Positions 15,293 through 24,408 of a DNA stretch of 42,396 bases are shown here, piece by piece. The position numbers were made by a program, and so were the translations under genes. Under the pieces are notes generated by a model. It had not been told where the DNA came from. It did no database searches and saw only the letters and a program-made list of their open reading frames with translations. This stretch comes from Lachnospiraceae bacterium. Lineage in GTDB: Bacteria; Bacillota; Clostridia; Lachnospirales; Lachnospiraceae. The stretch lies in assembly GCA_004558185.1 (NCBI GenBank), contig SFDP01000019.1:1-42396 (forward strand). Reading direction: 5' to 3'. The first letter of the stretch is position 1, and every line of letters starts with the position of its first letter.

Positions 15293-16957
15293 GTGACTTC
15301 AACGATAATTGACGTGAGTATGCTTTCCAGAATGTTTTTGGCAGGAGCCCAGAATCTGGAGGCAAAGAAGGAATGGATCAATGAACTGAATGTTTTTCCC
15401 GTTCCCGATGGAGATACAGGTACCAATATGTCCCTGACGATTATGTCCGCAGCCAAGGAAGTTTCGGGATTGATCGATGACGATATGGAAAGTCTGGCAA
15501 AGGCTATTTCCTCCGGCTCCCTGCGAGGGGCAAGGGGGAATTCCGGAGTCATTCTTTCTCAGCTTTTTCGAGGCTTCTGCAAGGTAATCAAATCTCACCA
15601 GAAGGTGGATGTTGCCCTGCTTACCCAGGCTGCTGAGTGTGCAGTGGAAACGGCGTACAAGGCGGTAATGAAGCCCAAGGAGGGAACCATTCTTACTGTG
15701 GCTAAGGGTGCCGCACTGAAGGCAAGGGAGCTGGAGCAGGCCGGAGTTAAGGATATCGGTCAGTTTTTGGATGAAGTGATTAAACACGCAGAATATGTGC
15801 TCAGCCAGACCCCGGAAATGCTTCCGGTACTTAAACAGGCCGGAGTGGTGGATTCCGGCGGACAGGGACTTCTGGAGGTATTAAAAGGCGCCAATGATGC
15901 CTTTCATGGCAAAGAACTGGATTTTAAGCTGGGGGCAGTAACCAAAGGAGCCTCAGCAGTGAAGGTAGATGCACAGGCCTCCTGTGACATCAAATTCGGC
16001 TATTGTACGGAGTTCATCATTTTATTGAATAAAACCTTTAATATTAAGCAGGAGATGGATTTTAAGGCTTATCTTGAGTCTATTGGTGATTCTATCGTGG
16101 TTGTGGCAGACGATGATATTGTGAAGGTGCATGTGCATACCAACGATCCCGGTATGGCCATTCAGAGGGCTCTGATGTATGGTCAGCTTTCCAATATGAA
16201 GATCGACAATATGAGACTGGAGCATCAGGAGAAGGTGATTAAGATGTCTCAGAAGGAGGCGGCTTCTTCCAAAAAGGCAGAAGAGAAGGCTCCCCGTAAG
16301 GAGGCAGGCTTTATTTCCGTTTCTGTGGGCGAAGGTATGGACGAAATATTTACCGGCCTGGGTGTGGATTATATGATCGCCGGTGGACAGACCATGAATC
16401 CCAGTACAGAGGATATGCTGAATGCCATTGAAAAGGTGAATGCCGATAATATTTTTATTTTGCCCAACAACAGCAATATTATCCTTGCTGCGAACCAGGC
16501 GAAATCTCTGGTTGAGGACAAACGAATTATCGTCATACCGACCAAGACCGTTGCCCAGGGGATTACGGCAGTCATTAATTTTGTTCCTGATTTAAGTGTG
16601 GAGGAAAATGAAGCCATTATGCTGGAGGAGATCACCAAGGTAAAGACCGGTCAGGTAACCTATTCGGTAAGGGATACCCAGATAGAGGATAAGGTGATCC
16701 ACCAGGGAGATTATATGGGTATCGGAGACAATGGTATCCTTTCGGTGGGAACCGATCAGGAAGAGGTTACCCTGAAAATGGTAGATGAGATGATGGATGA
16801 CAGTAAAGAGCTGATCAGCATCTACTATGGAGAAGAGGTTTCTGCCGATCAGGCTCAGCTATTGGCAGATAAAATTGAAGAAAAATACGATACCTGTGAT
16901 GTGGAATTACAGTATGGTGGTCAGCCCGTATACTATTATATTATTTCTGTAGAATAA
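15293..16957 (+). CDS. DAK domain protein, fatty acid kinase subunit A-like (YloV/FakA)
   Basis: A 554-residue FakA/YloV-type protein. The N-terminal DhaL (DAK2) domain has NELNVFPVPDGDTGTNMSLT, whose aspartates bind Mg-ATP, and SSGSLRGARGNSGVILSQ. A middle domain with HVHTNDPG and a C-terminal DegV-like domain (about 345-554) with FILPNNSNI follow. FakA phosphorylates fatty acids presented by a FakB (DegV) partner, and a DegV-family gene occurs 2.3 kb downstream. The start is taken as GTG at 15293, because AAGGAGGATATTCAA precedes it; an upstream TTG (15272) would overlap asp23. A strong terminator follows. Confidence 0.9.
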   Translation: MTSTIIDVSMLSRMFLAGAQNLEAKKEWINELNVFPVPDGDTGTNMSLTIMSAAKEVSGLIDDDMESLAKAISSGSLRGARGNSGVILSQLFRGFCKVIKSHQKVDVALLTQAAECAVETAYKAVMKPKEGTILTVAKGAALKARELEQAGVKDIGQFLDEVIKHAEYVLSQTPEMLPVLKQAGVVDSGGQGLLEVLKGANDAFHGKELDFKLGAVTKGASAVKVDAQASCDIKFGYCTEFIILLNKTFNIKQEMDFKAYLESIGDSIVVVADDDIVKVHVHTNDPGMAIQRALMYGQLSNMKIDNMRLEHQEKVIKMSQKEAASSKKAEEKAPRKEAGFISVSVGEGMDEIFTGLGVDYMIAGGQTMNPSTEDMLNAIEKVNADNIFILPNNSNIILAANQAKSLVEDKRIIVIPTKTVAQGITAVINFVPDLSVEENEAIMLEEITKVKTGQVTYSVRDTQIEDKVIHQGDYMGIGDNGILSVGTDQEEVTLKMVDEMMDDSKELISIYYGEEVSADQAQLLADKIEEKYDTCDVELQYGGQPVYYYIISVE

Positions 16958-16970
16958 GCATCGTTTACCA

Positions 16971-17002
16971 AAACAGGAGCCTTAATCAGCTCCTGTTTTT
17001 TT
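16971..17002 (+). terminator. Terminator after yloV/fakA-like gene
   Basis: AAACAGGAGC (16971-16980) pairs with GCTCCTGTTT (16989-16998), 8-nt loop, followed by a T run. It lies directly before recG. Confidence 0.85.
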
Positions 17003-17018
17003 ACCAATGGAGGGAAGA

Positions 17019-19070
17019 ATGTATTGGGATAGTGACCTGCGGGAAGTGAAGGGAATTGGAGATAAGACAATCCGACTCTTTCATCGGCTGGATTTATATA
17101 CGATCAGGGATTTGCTTTACTATTTACCAAAGGGCTATGAGAGCTTTGAAAAGCCGCAGCCTGTGGATACATGGGAAAGAGGAAGAATGGCTGTTCTGCA
17201 GGTCAGGCTGCCCTTTCAAAACCTTGAATTAAGAAAGGCCGGAAGATATACCCTGCTCCATTTTTTTGTGCAGGATCCTTCGGCAAGGGTGGAGATCACC
17301 TACTTCAATATGCCCTTTTTGAAAAATACGCTGAAATGTGGGAATGAGTACATCTTCCGTGGCAAGCTGGAAGAAAAAAGAGGCAGATTGGTTATGGAAC
17401 AGCCCAAATGCTACCGACCTGAGGAATATGAGAAGCTTTTGGATACCTTACAGCCCGTTTATGGACTGACTAAAGGGCTGAGCAGTGCATTTATTCAAAA
17501 GGCGATAAAGGACATTCTACAAAGGCTGCCTCTTGAGGAAGAGATTTTTCCCGCCCATCTGCTGGAAAGGTATCAGCTTTGCAGCGCCAGAGAGGCCTTT
17601 TCAATCCTTCATTTTCCGCCCTCTTCCGAATTGCTGCCAAAGGCGAGAAGAAGACTGGTTTTTGAGGAATTTTTAGCCTTTTGCCTGGAAATGAAGATAA
17701 GAAAAGAGGAGGAGGTCAACCTGCCCTTTTCTCCTCCCCTTTTGCCCGTTGCCGACACCACAAGGCTTTTGGAGCAGCTTCCCTATAGGCTGACACCGGC
17801 TCAGCAAAGAGCCTGGCAGCAGATAGAGGAGGATTTGCAGCGTAATGCAGCCATGAACCGGATGGTTCAGGGGGATGTGGGAAGCGGAAAAACGATTTTG
17901 GCCATTCTGGCTCTTTTACTGTGTGCGGCAAACGGGCGTCAGGGAGCTTTTATGGCACCCACTGAGGTACTTGCCAGACAGCACTACGAGGCCATAAAGG
18001 AAATGAGTGAGCGTTATAAGCTCTGTATTTCCCCCCTTTTATTAGTAGGCTCATTGACTGCAGGTCAAAAGCGCATGGCTTATGAGGAGATTGCAGAGGG
18101 AAAGGTCAATGTTATTGTGGGAACCCATGCTCTGATCCAGGATAAGGTAAACTTTCACAATCTGGCCCTGGTCATTACCGATGAACAGCACCGTTTTGGC
18201 GTTCGTCAGCGGATCTGTCTGCAGGAAAAAGGGAAAAACACTCATATTCTGGTCATGAGTGCGACACCCATCCCGCGAACCCTGGCCATTATTTTGTTTG
18301 GCGACCTGCACCTGTCTGTCCTGGATGAGATGCCTGTAGGGCGTCTTCCCATAAAAAACTGCGTGGTAGATCCCTCCTACCGCCCAAAGGCCTATCAATT
18401 TATGGAAAAGGAGATTCAGAAGGGACATCAGGTTTATTGTATCTGTCCCATGGTAGAGGAAGGAGAAATGGAACAGCTTGAGAATGTAGTCACCTATCAT
18501 GAAAAGCTGACCGCCTATTTTGGAGCAAAAGCCCGTGTGACCTTCCTTCATGGAAGGATGAAGCCGGCTGTGAAGAATCAGATTATGGAGGATTTTGGAG
18601 CACATAAAATTGATATTCTGGTATCCACCACCGTAATCGAGGTAGGAATCAACGTTCCTAATGCTACGGTTATGCTGGTGGAAAATGCTGAGCGTTTCGG
18701 ATTGGCACAGCTCCATCAGTTGAGAGGCCGGGTAGGCCGCGGCAAGGAACAGTCTTATTGTATTTTTATCAATGGAAATCAGAACCAGTCTACCTCCAAG
18801 CGTCTGGAGCTGCTAAACCGCTCCAATGACGGCTTTTATCTGGCCAGCGAGGATATGAAGCTGAGAGGACCGGGAGATATCTTTGGTATCCGTCAAAGCG
18901 GTGAGCTGCCATTCGTGGTGGGAGATGTATATGCAGACGCCGGAGTGCTGACAGAAACGGCAGCGCTGGCAGAAGAAATCCTTCAGTCCCATGAGCCTCA
19001 GAGGATGTTCCCCAAGCTGGAACAGTTTCGGGCATCCCAGGGAGCCAGGGTTGACTTTAGAAGCATTTGA
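17019..19070 (+). CDS. recG: ATP-dependent DNA helicase RecG
   Basis: RecG, 683 residues, a superfamily 2 helicase that remodels stalled forks and junctions. The wedge (OB) domain occupies about 1-170. The helicase core has Walker A GDVGSGKT (285-292), MAPTEVLARQHY, the DEQH box (388-391, DEQHRFGVRQR), SATPIPRTLA, and the second lobe with VIEVGINVPNATVM and HQLRGRVGRG. It ends in the RecG C-terminal region. The ATG at 17007 is in frame, but the GGAGGGAAGA lies after it, so 17019 is preferred. It lies right behind a terminator with no clear promoter of its own. Confidence 0.96.
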   Translation: MYWDSDLREVKGIGDKTIRLFHRLDLYTIRDLLYYLPKGYESFEKPQPVDTWERGRMAVLQVRLPFQNLELRKAGRYTLLHFFVQDPSARVEITYFNMPFLKNTLKCGNEYIFRGKLEEKRGRLVMEQPKCYRPEEYEKLLDTLQPVYGLTKGLSSAFIQKAIKDILQRLPLEEEIFPAHLLERYQLCSAREAFSILHFPPSSELLPKARRRLVFEEFLAFCLEMKIRKEEEVNLPFSPPLLPVADTTRLLEQLPYRLTPAQQRAWQQIEEDLQRNAAMNRMVQGDVGSGKTILAILALLLCAANGRQGAFMAPTEVLARQHYEAIKEMSERYKLCISPLLLVGSLTAGQKRMAYEEIAEGKVNVIVGTHALIQDKVNFHNLALVITDEQHRFGVRQRICLQEKGKNTHILVMSATPIPRTLAIILFGDLHLSVLDEMPVGRLPIKNCVVDPSYRPKAYQFMEKEIQKGHQVYCICPMVEEGEMEQLENVVTYHEKLTAYFGAKARVTFLHGRMKPAVKNQIMEDFGAHKIDILVSTTVIEVGINVPNATVMLVENAERFGLAQLHQLRGRVGRGKEQSYCIFINGNQNQSTSKRLELLNRSNDGFYLASEDMKLRGPGDIFGIRQSGELPFVVGDVYADAGVLTETAALAEEILQSHEPQRMFPKLEQFRASQGARVDFRSI

Positions 19071-19080
19071 AAGTAAAATG

Positions 19081-19219
19081 GTAACTATTCAGAGCCATGC
19101 AAATTTTCAGCAATAGGTGAGCCCTGCTTGCAGGGAAGAACATATTGATGAAAATTTATATGGCAAGAAGCCATACATGAGCAAAGAAGCAACTTTGCAA
19201 ATGGGCTCTGAATAGTTAC
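19081..19219. mobile_element. MITE-like 139-bp inverted-repeat element
   Basis: Perfect 16-bp terminal inverted repeats: GTAACTATTCAGAGCC (19081-19096) and its complement at 19204-19219, extending inward imperfectly. Inside are two hairpins, CCCTGC-TT-GCAGGG (near 19122-19135) and TATGGC/GCCATA (near 19159-19175). There is no coding capacity. It fills the recG-degV gap. No target-site duplication is evident, so a structured RNA or an old insertion are both possible. The internal hairpins may also terminate recG transcripts. Confidence 0.65.
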
Positions 19220-19262
19220 GTTTGATGTTCTGATTATGATAGAAAAGATGGAGAATAGTTTA

Positions 19263-20120
19263 ATGCGTAAAGTGGCAATTATGACCGACAGTAACAGTGG
19301 AATCACCCAACAGGAAGGAAAGGAAATGGGAATTGCAGTTTTGCCCATGCCTTTCATCATGGATGGGGAAACCTATTTTGAAGATATAACTCTGACTCAG
19401 AACGATTTTTACGAAAGACTTGTTGGGGACTGTGACATCAGTACCTCTCAGCCTTCCCCGGAATCTGTAACGAATATGTTTGATGCCCTTCTTAAGGAGT
19501 ATGATGAGGTGGTGCATATTCCCATGAGCAGCGGCTTAAGCGGTTCCTGTCAGACCGCACACATGCTCGCCCAGGATTATGACGGAAAGGTATATGTGGT
19601 CAATAACCAGCGCATTTCCGTAACCCAAAGGCAGTCTGTTCTGGATGCACTTTTGCTGGCTGAGAACGGAAAGAGCGGCGCCCAGATCAAGGATATTCTG
19701 GAGGAGGACAAGTTTAATTCCAGTATTTATATTATGCTGGATACCCTTTATTATCTGAAGAAAGGGGGGCGGATAACTCCTGCGGCAGCCGCCCTGGGTA
19801 CCATTTTAAAGTTAAAGCCGGTACTGACTATCCAGGGAGAAAAGCTGGATGCATTTGCCAAGGCCAGAACCTCTTCCCAGGGTAAGAAGATGATGATCAA
19901 TGCCATCAAAAATGACATCGATACCCGTTTTGGAGGAGTGACAAATATTTTGCTGCAAATGGCTTATACCTATAATGAAGAGGCAGCTTTGCAGTTTAAG
20001 GAGGAAGTGCAGCAGGAATTTCCCGATATGGAGATCGTAATGAATCCCCTTTCCTTAAGTGTGGCCTGTCATATAGGGCCGGGGGCTCTGGCTGTTGCCT
20101 GCACCAAGAAGCTGTCCTAG
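19263..20120 (+). CDS. DegV family protein (FakB-like fatty acid-binding)
   Basis: A 285-residue DegV protein. These proteins bind one fatty acid and can act as FakB, the substrate-presenting partner of FakA. Visible features are MRKVAIMTDSNSGIT, the PMPFIMDGETYFEDI strand, ISTSQPSPESV, the lipid-headgroup loop HIPMSSGLSGSCQTA, and LYYLKKGGRI. The frame opens at 19236, but GGAG nine bases before the ATG at 19263, and the family N-terminus, favour the latter. It is separated from recG by the inverted-repeat element and has a hairpin terminator downstream. Confidence 0.9.
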   Translation: MRKVAIMTDSNSGITQQEGKEMGIAVLPMPFIMDGETYFEDITLTQNDFYERLVGDCDISTSQPSPESVTNMFDALLKEYDEVVHIPMSSGLSGSCQTAHMLAQDYDGKVYVVNNQRISVTQRQSVLDALLLAENGKSGAQIKDILEEDKFNSSIYIMLDTLYYLKKGGRITPAAAALGTILKLKPVLTIQGEKLDAFAKARTSSQGKKMMINAIKNDIDTRFGGVTNILLQMAYTYNEEAALQFKEEVQQEFPDMEIVMNPLSLSVACHIGPGALAVACTKKLS

Positions 20121-20135
20121 TGTACTGACACATAT

Positions 20136-20175
20136 AAATCCTGTATGAACAAAATGGTTTATACAGGATTTTCTC
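20136..20175 (+). terminator. Terminator after degV
   Basis: AAATCCTGTAT (20136-20146) pairs with ATACAGGATTT (20161-20171). The downstream T content is moderate (TCTCTC). Confidence 0.6.
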
Positions 20176-20213
20176 TCATGGAGAGGAAAACACATAGAGA
20201 GGAGAAACTTTAA

Positions 20214-22136
20214 ATGGCGGCAAAGACCACCTATGATGCTTCCAGCATTACTGTGCTTGAAGGACTGGAGGCAGTAAGAAAAAGACCGGGAATGTACATC
20301 GGGAGTGTTTCCACAAAGGGATTAAATCACCTGATTTACGAGATCGTCGACAATGCTGTGGATGAACATTTGGCCGGCTTCTGTGATAAAATTTTCGTCA
20401 CTTTGGAGGCTGACGGAAGCTGTACGGTTGCGGATAACGGCCGCGGTATTCCCGTGGAGCTGCATGAAAAAGGAATCAGTGCAGAGCGTCTGGTATTTAC
20501 TACCCTTCATGCCGGAGGTAAATTTGATGATTCCGCCTACAAAACCAGCGGAGGTCTTCATGGAGTGGGCTCCTCTGTGGTCAATGCTCTTTCCACCAGA
20601 TTAACCGTAAGAGTCAAAAAAAACGGACTTATCTATGAGGATAAGTATGAACGGGGGAATCCTGTGATTGAATTAGAGGCAGGACTTCTTCCGGTAGTGG
20701 GAAAAACCAGAGAGACGGGAACGGTAGTCAATTTCCTTCCTGACGATACGATTTTTGATAAAACCCGCTTCAAAGAGGATGAGGTAAAAAGCAGACTTCA
20801 TGAGACCGCCTATCTGAATCCCAAGCTGACCATCATCTATGAGGACAGGCGGAAAACAGAGCTGGAATACATAGAGTTTCATGAGCCGCAGGGGCTGATC
20901 GGCTATTTAAAGGATTTAAACAAATCCAAGGAACCGGTTCATGAGGTAGTTTATTATACCGGCGAAAGTGAAGGCATCAGTGTGGAAGTGGCTTTCCAGT
21001 ATGTGAATGAGTTCCACGAAACCGTATTAGGCTTTTGCAATAATATTTATAATGCGGAAGGCGGTACTCATCTTACCGGCTTTAAGACCATGTTTACTAC
21101 GGTTATCAATACCTATGCCAGACAGCTAAATGTTCTGAAGGAAAAGGATGCCAATTTTACCGGTGCAGATATTCGAAACGGAATGACTGCAGTGGTCTCC
21201 ATTAAGCATCCCGATCCCCGTTTTGAAGGGCAGACCAAAACGAAGCTGGATAACCAGGATGCTTCCAAGGTGGTCAGCAAGGTGACCGGGGAAGAGATTG
21301 TCCGTTTTTTTGATCGTAATCTGGATACCTTAAAGGCGGTCATCGGTTGTGCCGAAAAGGCTGCAAAAATCAGAAAAACTGAGGAAAAGGCCAAAACCAA
21401 CCTGTTAACCAAACAGAAGTTTTCCTTTGATTCCAACGGAAAGCTGGCCAATTGTGAATCCAGGGACCCTTCAAAATGCGAGATTTTCATTGTAGAGGGT
21501 GATTCTGCGGGAGGAAGCGCCAAAACGGCAAGAAATCGGGCCTATCAGGCAATTTTACCCATTCGGGGAAAGATTCTGAACGTAGAAAAGGCCAGTATCG
21601 ATAAGGTTCTGGCCAATGCGGAGATCAAGACCATGATCAATGCCTTTGGCTGCGGATTCAAAGAAGGGTATGGAAACGATTTTGATATCACCAGACTGCG
21701 CTATGACAAGATTATTATTATGGCCGATGCAGACGTAGACGGAGCCCATATCTCCACCCTTCTTTTAACCTTGTTTTATCGGTTTATGCCGGAGTTGATT
21801 TTTGAAAGACACGTCTACATTGCCATGCCTCCCCTTTATAAGGCTATGCCGGCCAAAGGGAAGGAGGAATATCTCTACGATGATAAAGCTTTAGAAAAAT
21901 ATCGGAAAAGCCATAAGGGTCCGTTTACTCTGCAAAGATACAAGGGTCTGGGCGAGATGGATGCAGATCAGCTTTGGGAAACCACGCTGAATCCGGAAAC
22001 CAGAAAATTGAAGCTGGTGGAGATCGAAGACGCCCTCTATGCTTCCCAGGTGACAGAGCTGCTTATGGGAAATGATGTTCCTCCCAGAAAGGCTTTTATT
22101 TATGAGCACGCCGGCGATGCTCAATTGGATATATAG
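20214..22136 (+). CDS. parE: Type IIA topoisomerase B subunit (ParE/GyrB-like)
   Basis: A 640-residue ATPase subunit of a type IIA topoisomerase. The GHKL ATPase domain has EIVDNAVDE (Glu43, Asn47) and DNGRGIP (74-80), then TSGGLHGVGSSVVNALS. The transducer follows, then TOPRIM with EGDSAGGSA (from about 428) and DADVDGAHISTLLL. The C-terminal QRYKGLGEMD is present. Gyrase B and topoisomerase IV E cannot be separated with certainty from one protein. Topoisomerase IV is favoured because the paired A subunit lacks a recognisable GyrA box and because no dnaA/dnaN/recF context is present. The ATG at 20214 follows GAGAGGAGAAACTTTAA. Confidence 0.8.
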   Translation: MAAKTTYDASSITVLEGLEAVRKRPGMYIGSVSTKGLNHLIYEIVDNAVDEHLAGFCDKIFVTLEADGSCTVADNGRGIPVELHEKGISAERLVFTTLHAGGKFDDSAYKTSGGLHGVGSSVVNALSTRLTVRVKKNGLIYEDKYERGNPVIELEAGLLPVVGKTRETGTVVNFLPDDTIFDKTRFKEDEVKSRLHETAYLNPKLTIIYEDRRKTELEYIEFHEPQGLIGYLKDLNKSKEPVHEVVYYTGESEGISVEVAFQYVNEFHETVLGFCNNIYNAEGGTHLTGFKTMFTTVINTYARQLNVLKEKDANFTGADIRNGMTAVVSIKHPDPRFEGQTKTKLDNQDASKVVSKVTGEEIVRFFDRNLDTLKAVIGCAEKAAKIRKTEEKAKTNLLTKQKFSFDSNGKLANCESRDPSKCEIFIVEGDSAGGSAKTARNRAYQAILPIRGKILNVEKASIDKVLANAEIKTMINAFGCGFKEGYGNDFDITRLRYDKIIIMADADVDGAHISTLLLTLFYRFMPELIFERHVYIAMPPLYKAMPAKGKEEYLYDDKALEKYRKSHKGPFTLQRYKGLGEMDADQLWETTLNPETRKLKLVEIEDALYASQVTELLMGNDVPPRKAFIYEHAGDAQLDI

Positions 22137-22170
22137 ATCAGCCCGGAAGTTCAGAAAGGAATCGTAAAAC

Positions 22171-24408
22171 ATGGAAGAGAATATTATCAAAACGGAATAC
22201 TCCGAGATTATGCAAAAATCCTATATTGACTATGCCATGAGCGTCATTGTATCCAGAGCCCTCCCGGATGTGAGGGATGGCTTAAAGCCGGTGCAAAGAC
22301 GAACTCTTTATGATATGCATGAGTTGGGTATCCGCTATGATAAGCCCTATCGAAAGAGCGCCCGAATAGTGGGGGATACCATGGGTAAATACCATCCCCA
22401 CGGAGACGCTTCAATTTACGATGCATTGGTGGTCATGACCCAGGAATTTAAAAAGGGTCTGCCCCTAATTGACGGCCATGGCAATTTTGGCAATATTGAG
22501 GGTGACGGTGCAGCAGCCATGCGTTATACGGAAGCCCGTCTGGAAAAGATTACGCAGGATGGTCTGCTTGCCGATCTGGATAAAGATGTGGTGGATTTTC
22601 AGTCCAATTTTGATGAGACGGAAAAGGAGCCCGGGGTTCTTCCGGCTAAATTTCCCAACCTTTTAGTCAATGGCTCTGAAGGAATTGCGGTAGGTATGGC
22701 TACCAGCATTCCGCCCCACAATCTGGGAGAGATTATTGATGCCACCAAGGCTTATATGAAAAATGAGCAGATCTCAACCAGGGAGCTGATGCGTTACGTT
22801 AAAGGACCGGATTTTCCCACAGGGGGTATTGTGACCAATAAGGATGATCTGGCTGCGATTTACCGCACAGGTATCGGAAAAATCAAGATCCGCGGAAAGG
22901 TGGAGCTGGAAAAAGGGAAAGGGGGAAAGACCAATGTGGTGATCAGTGAAATTCCCTATACCATGATCGGAGCCAATATTTCCAAATTTCTTTCCGATGT
23001 AGCTGCTCTTTCAGAGAGTAAAAAGACGGCAGATATTGTGGATATTTCCAACCAGTCCTCCAAGGAGGGCATTCGAATCGTTATCGAGTTAAGAAAGGAT
23101 GCGGATGCTCAGAATTTTGTAAATATGCTGTATAAAAAAACCCGTCTGGAGGATACCTTTGGAGTCAATATGCTGGCTATCTGTGAAGGAAAGCCGGAGA
23201 CCATGGGCTTAAAGCAGATCATTAAAAGCAATGTAGAATTCCAGATTCAGGTAGCTACCCGTAAATACACCAATCTTCTGGAAAAGGAAAAGGAAAAGCG
23301 GGAAATTCAGGAAGGACTGATCAAGGCCTGCAACGTCATCGACCTGATTATTGAAATCCTTCGGGGCAGCAAGGATCGAGCTACCGTAAAAAAATGTCTG
23401 GTGGAAGGTGTCACGGAGGGAATCCGGTTCAAATCCAGGGAATCCGAAATTATGGCAGCGCAGTTGATGTTCAGTGAGCGTCAGGCCAATGCCATTTTGG
23501 ATATGCGCTTATACAAATTGATCGGTCTGGAAATTGAGGCTCTGATTAAAGAGCATGAGGACACCATTGCGAATATCTACCGCTATGAGGATATTTTATC
23601 CCGCAGAGATTCTATGATTCAGGTCTTGATCAATGAGCTGGACGTCTTAAAGAAGGAATTTGCCCGAAAGAGAAGAACGGTCATTGAAAACTGTGAGGAA
23701 GCGGTTTATGAAGAGAAAAAACCAGAGGAAATGGAACTGATCTTTTTGATGGATCGCTTTGGCTATGCCAAGACCATTGATCCGGCCACTCTGGAAAGAA
23801 ATAAGGAGGCTGTTTACGGAGAAAGCCGTTTCGTTTTTCCCTGTAAAAGTACAGGAAAAATTTGTGTATTTACCAACAGGGGACAGTTACATACCATAAA
23901 GGTTTCTGATCTTCCCTACGGAAAATTCAGGGATAAGGGTGTGCCCATCGACAACGTCAGCAATTTTTCTTCGGCCAGGGAGGAAATCGTGCTGGTAACC
24001 AATCAGACTGAGTTAAATCTTTACCGTGTGGTTTTTGTTACCAGGCAGGCTATGCTGAAAATTGTGGATGGTGGAGAATTTGACGTCAGTAAACGGACTG
24101 TAAGCGCCACCAAGCTGGGGGAAGAGGATCAGGTGGTAAGCGTTTATGTACTGAAGGACAGAACCAATATAGTGCTGCGAACGAAGGGCGGATATTTCCT
24201 GCGTTTTCCGTTAAGTGAGATTCCTGAGAAGAAAAAAGGTGCTATTGGTGTACGGGGAATGAAGCTGGGAGCCGGAGATTATGTAGAAGAGGTATATTAT
24301 ACGGCAAATTCTGCCGATGCTTATCTTCCTTACAAGGATAAGGAGATCAACTTAAACAGTCTGAAGCTGGGTAAACGAGATACGAAAGGAACGAAAATCA
24401 GAGGATGA
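22171..24408 (+). CDS. parC: Type IIA topoisomerase A subunit (ParC/GyrA-like)
   Basis: A 745-residue breakage-reunion subunit. The active-site tyrosine is Tyr119 in AAMRYTEARL; the quinolone-resistance region PHGDASIYDALV is visible just before it, as are GSEGIAVGMAT and IPPHNLGE. A coiled-coil gate follows, then a C-terminal beta-pinwheel made of repeats such as LMDRFGYAKTI and VFTNRGQLHTIK. The usual GyrA-box (QRRGGKG type) is not found; the corresponding site reads FRDKGV. Because that box is needed for negative supercoiling by gyrase, a topoisomerase IV (decatenase) role is inferred. The stop overlaps the rsmD start (ATGA). Confidence 0.8.
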   Translation: MEENIIKTEYSEIMQKSYIDYAMSVIVSRALPDVRDGLKPVQRRTLYDMHELGIRYDKPYRKSARIVGDTMGKYHPHGDASIYDALVVMTQEFKKGLPLIDGHGNFGNIEGDGAAAMRYTEARLEKITQDGLLADLDKDVVDFQSNFDETEKEPGVLPAKFPNLLVNGSEGIAVGMATSIPPHNLGEIIDATKAYMKNEQISTRELMRYVKGPDFPTGGIVTNKDDLAAIYRTGIGKIKIRGKVELEKGKGGKTNVVISEIPYTMIGANISKFLSDVAALSESKKTADIVDISNQSSKEGIRIVIELRKDADAQNFVNMLYKKTRLEDTFGVNMLAICEGKPETMGLKQIIKSNVEFQIQVATRKYTNLLEKEKEKREIQEGLIKACNVIDLIIEILRGSKDRATVKKCLVEGVTEGIRFKSRESEIMAAQLMFSERQANAILDMRLYKLIGLEIEALIKEHEDTIANIYRYEDILSRRDSMIQVLINELDVLKKEFARKRRTVIENCEEAVYEEKKPEEMELIFLMDRFGYAKTIDPATLERNKEAVYGESRFVFPCKSTGKICVFTNRGQLHTIKVSDLPYGKFRDKGVPIDNVSNFSSAREEIVLVTNQTELNLYRVVFVTRQAMLKIVDGGEFDVSKRTVSATKLGEEDQVVSVYVLKDRTNIVLRTKGGYFLRFPLSEIPEKKKGAIGVRGMKLGAGDYVEEVYYTANSADAYLPYKDKEINLNSLKLGKRDTKGTKIRG

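Noticed and set aside
19070..19230. Target-site duplication around the 139-bp inverted-repeat element
   Set aside because: The bases immediately outside the two ends do not match, so insertion was not claimed from this evidence.
20214..24408. Origin-proximal gyrB-gyrA locus
   Set aside because: dnaA, dnaN and recF are not nearby, and the A subunit lacks the gyrase box, so an origin region was not called.
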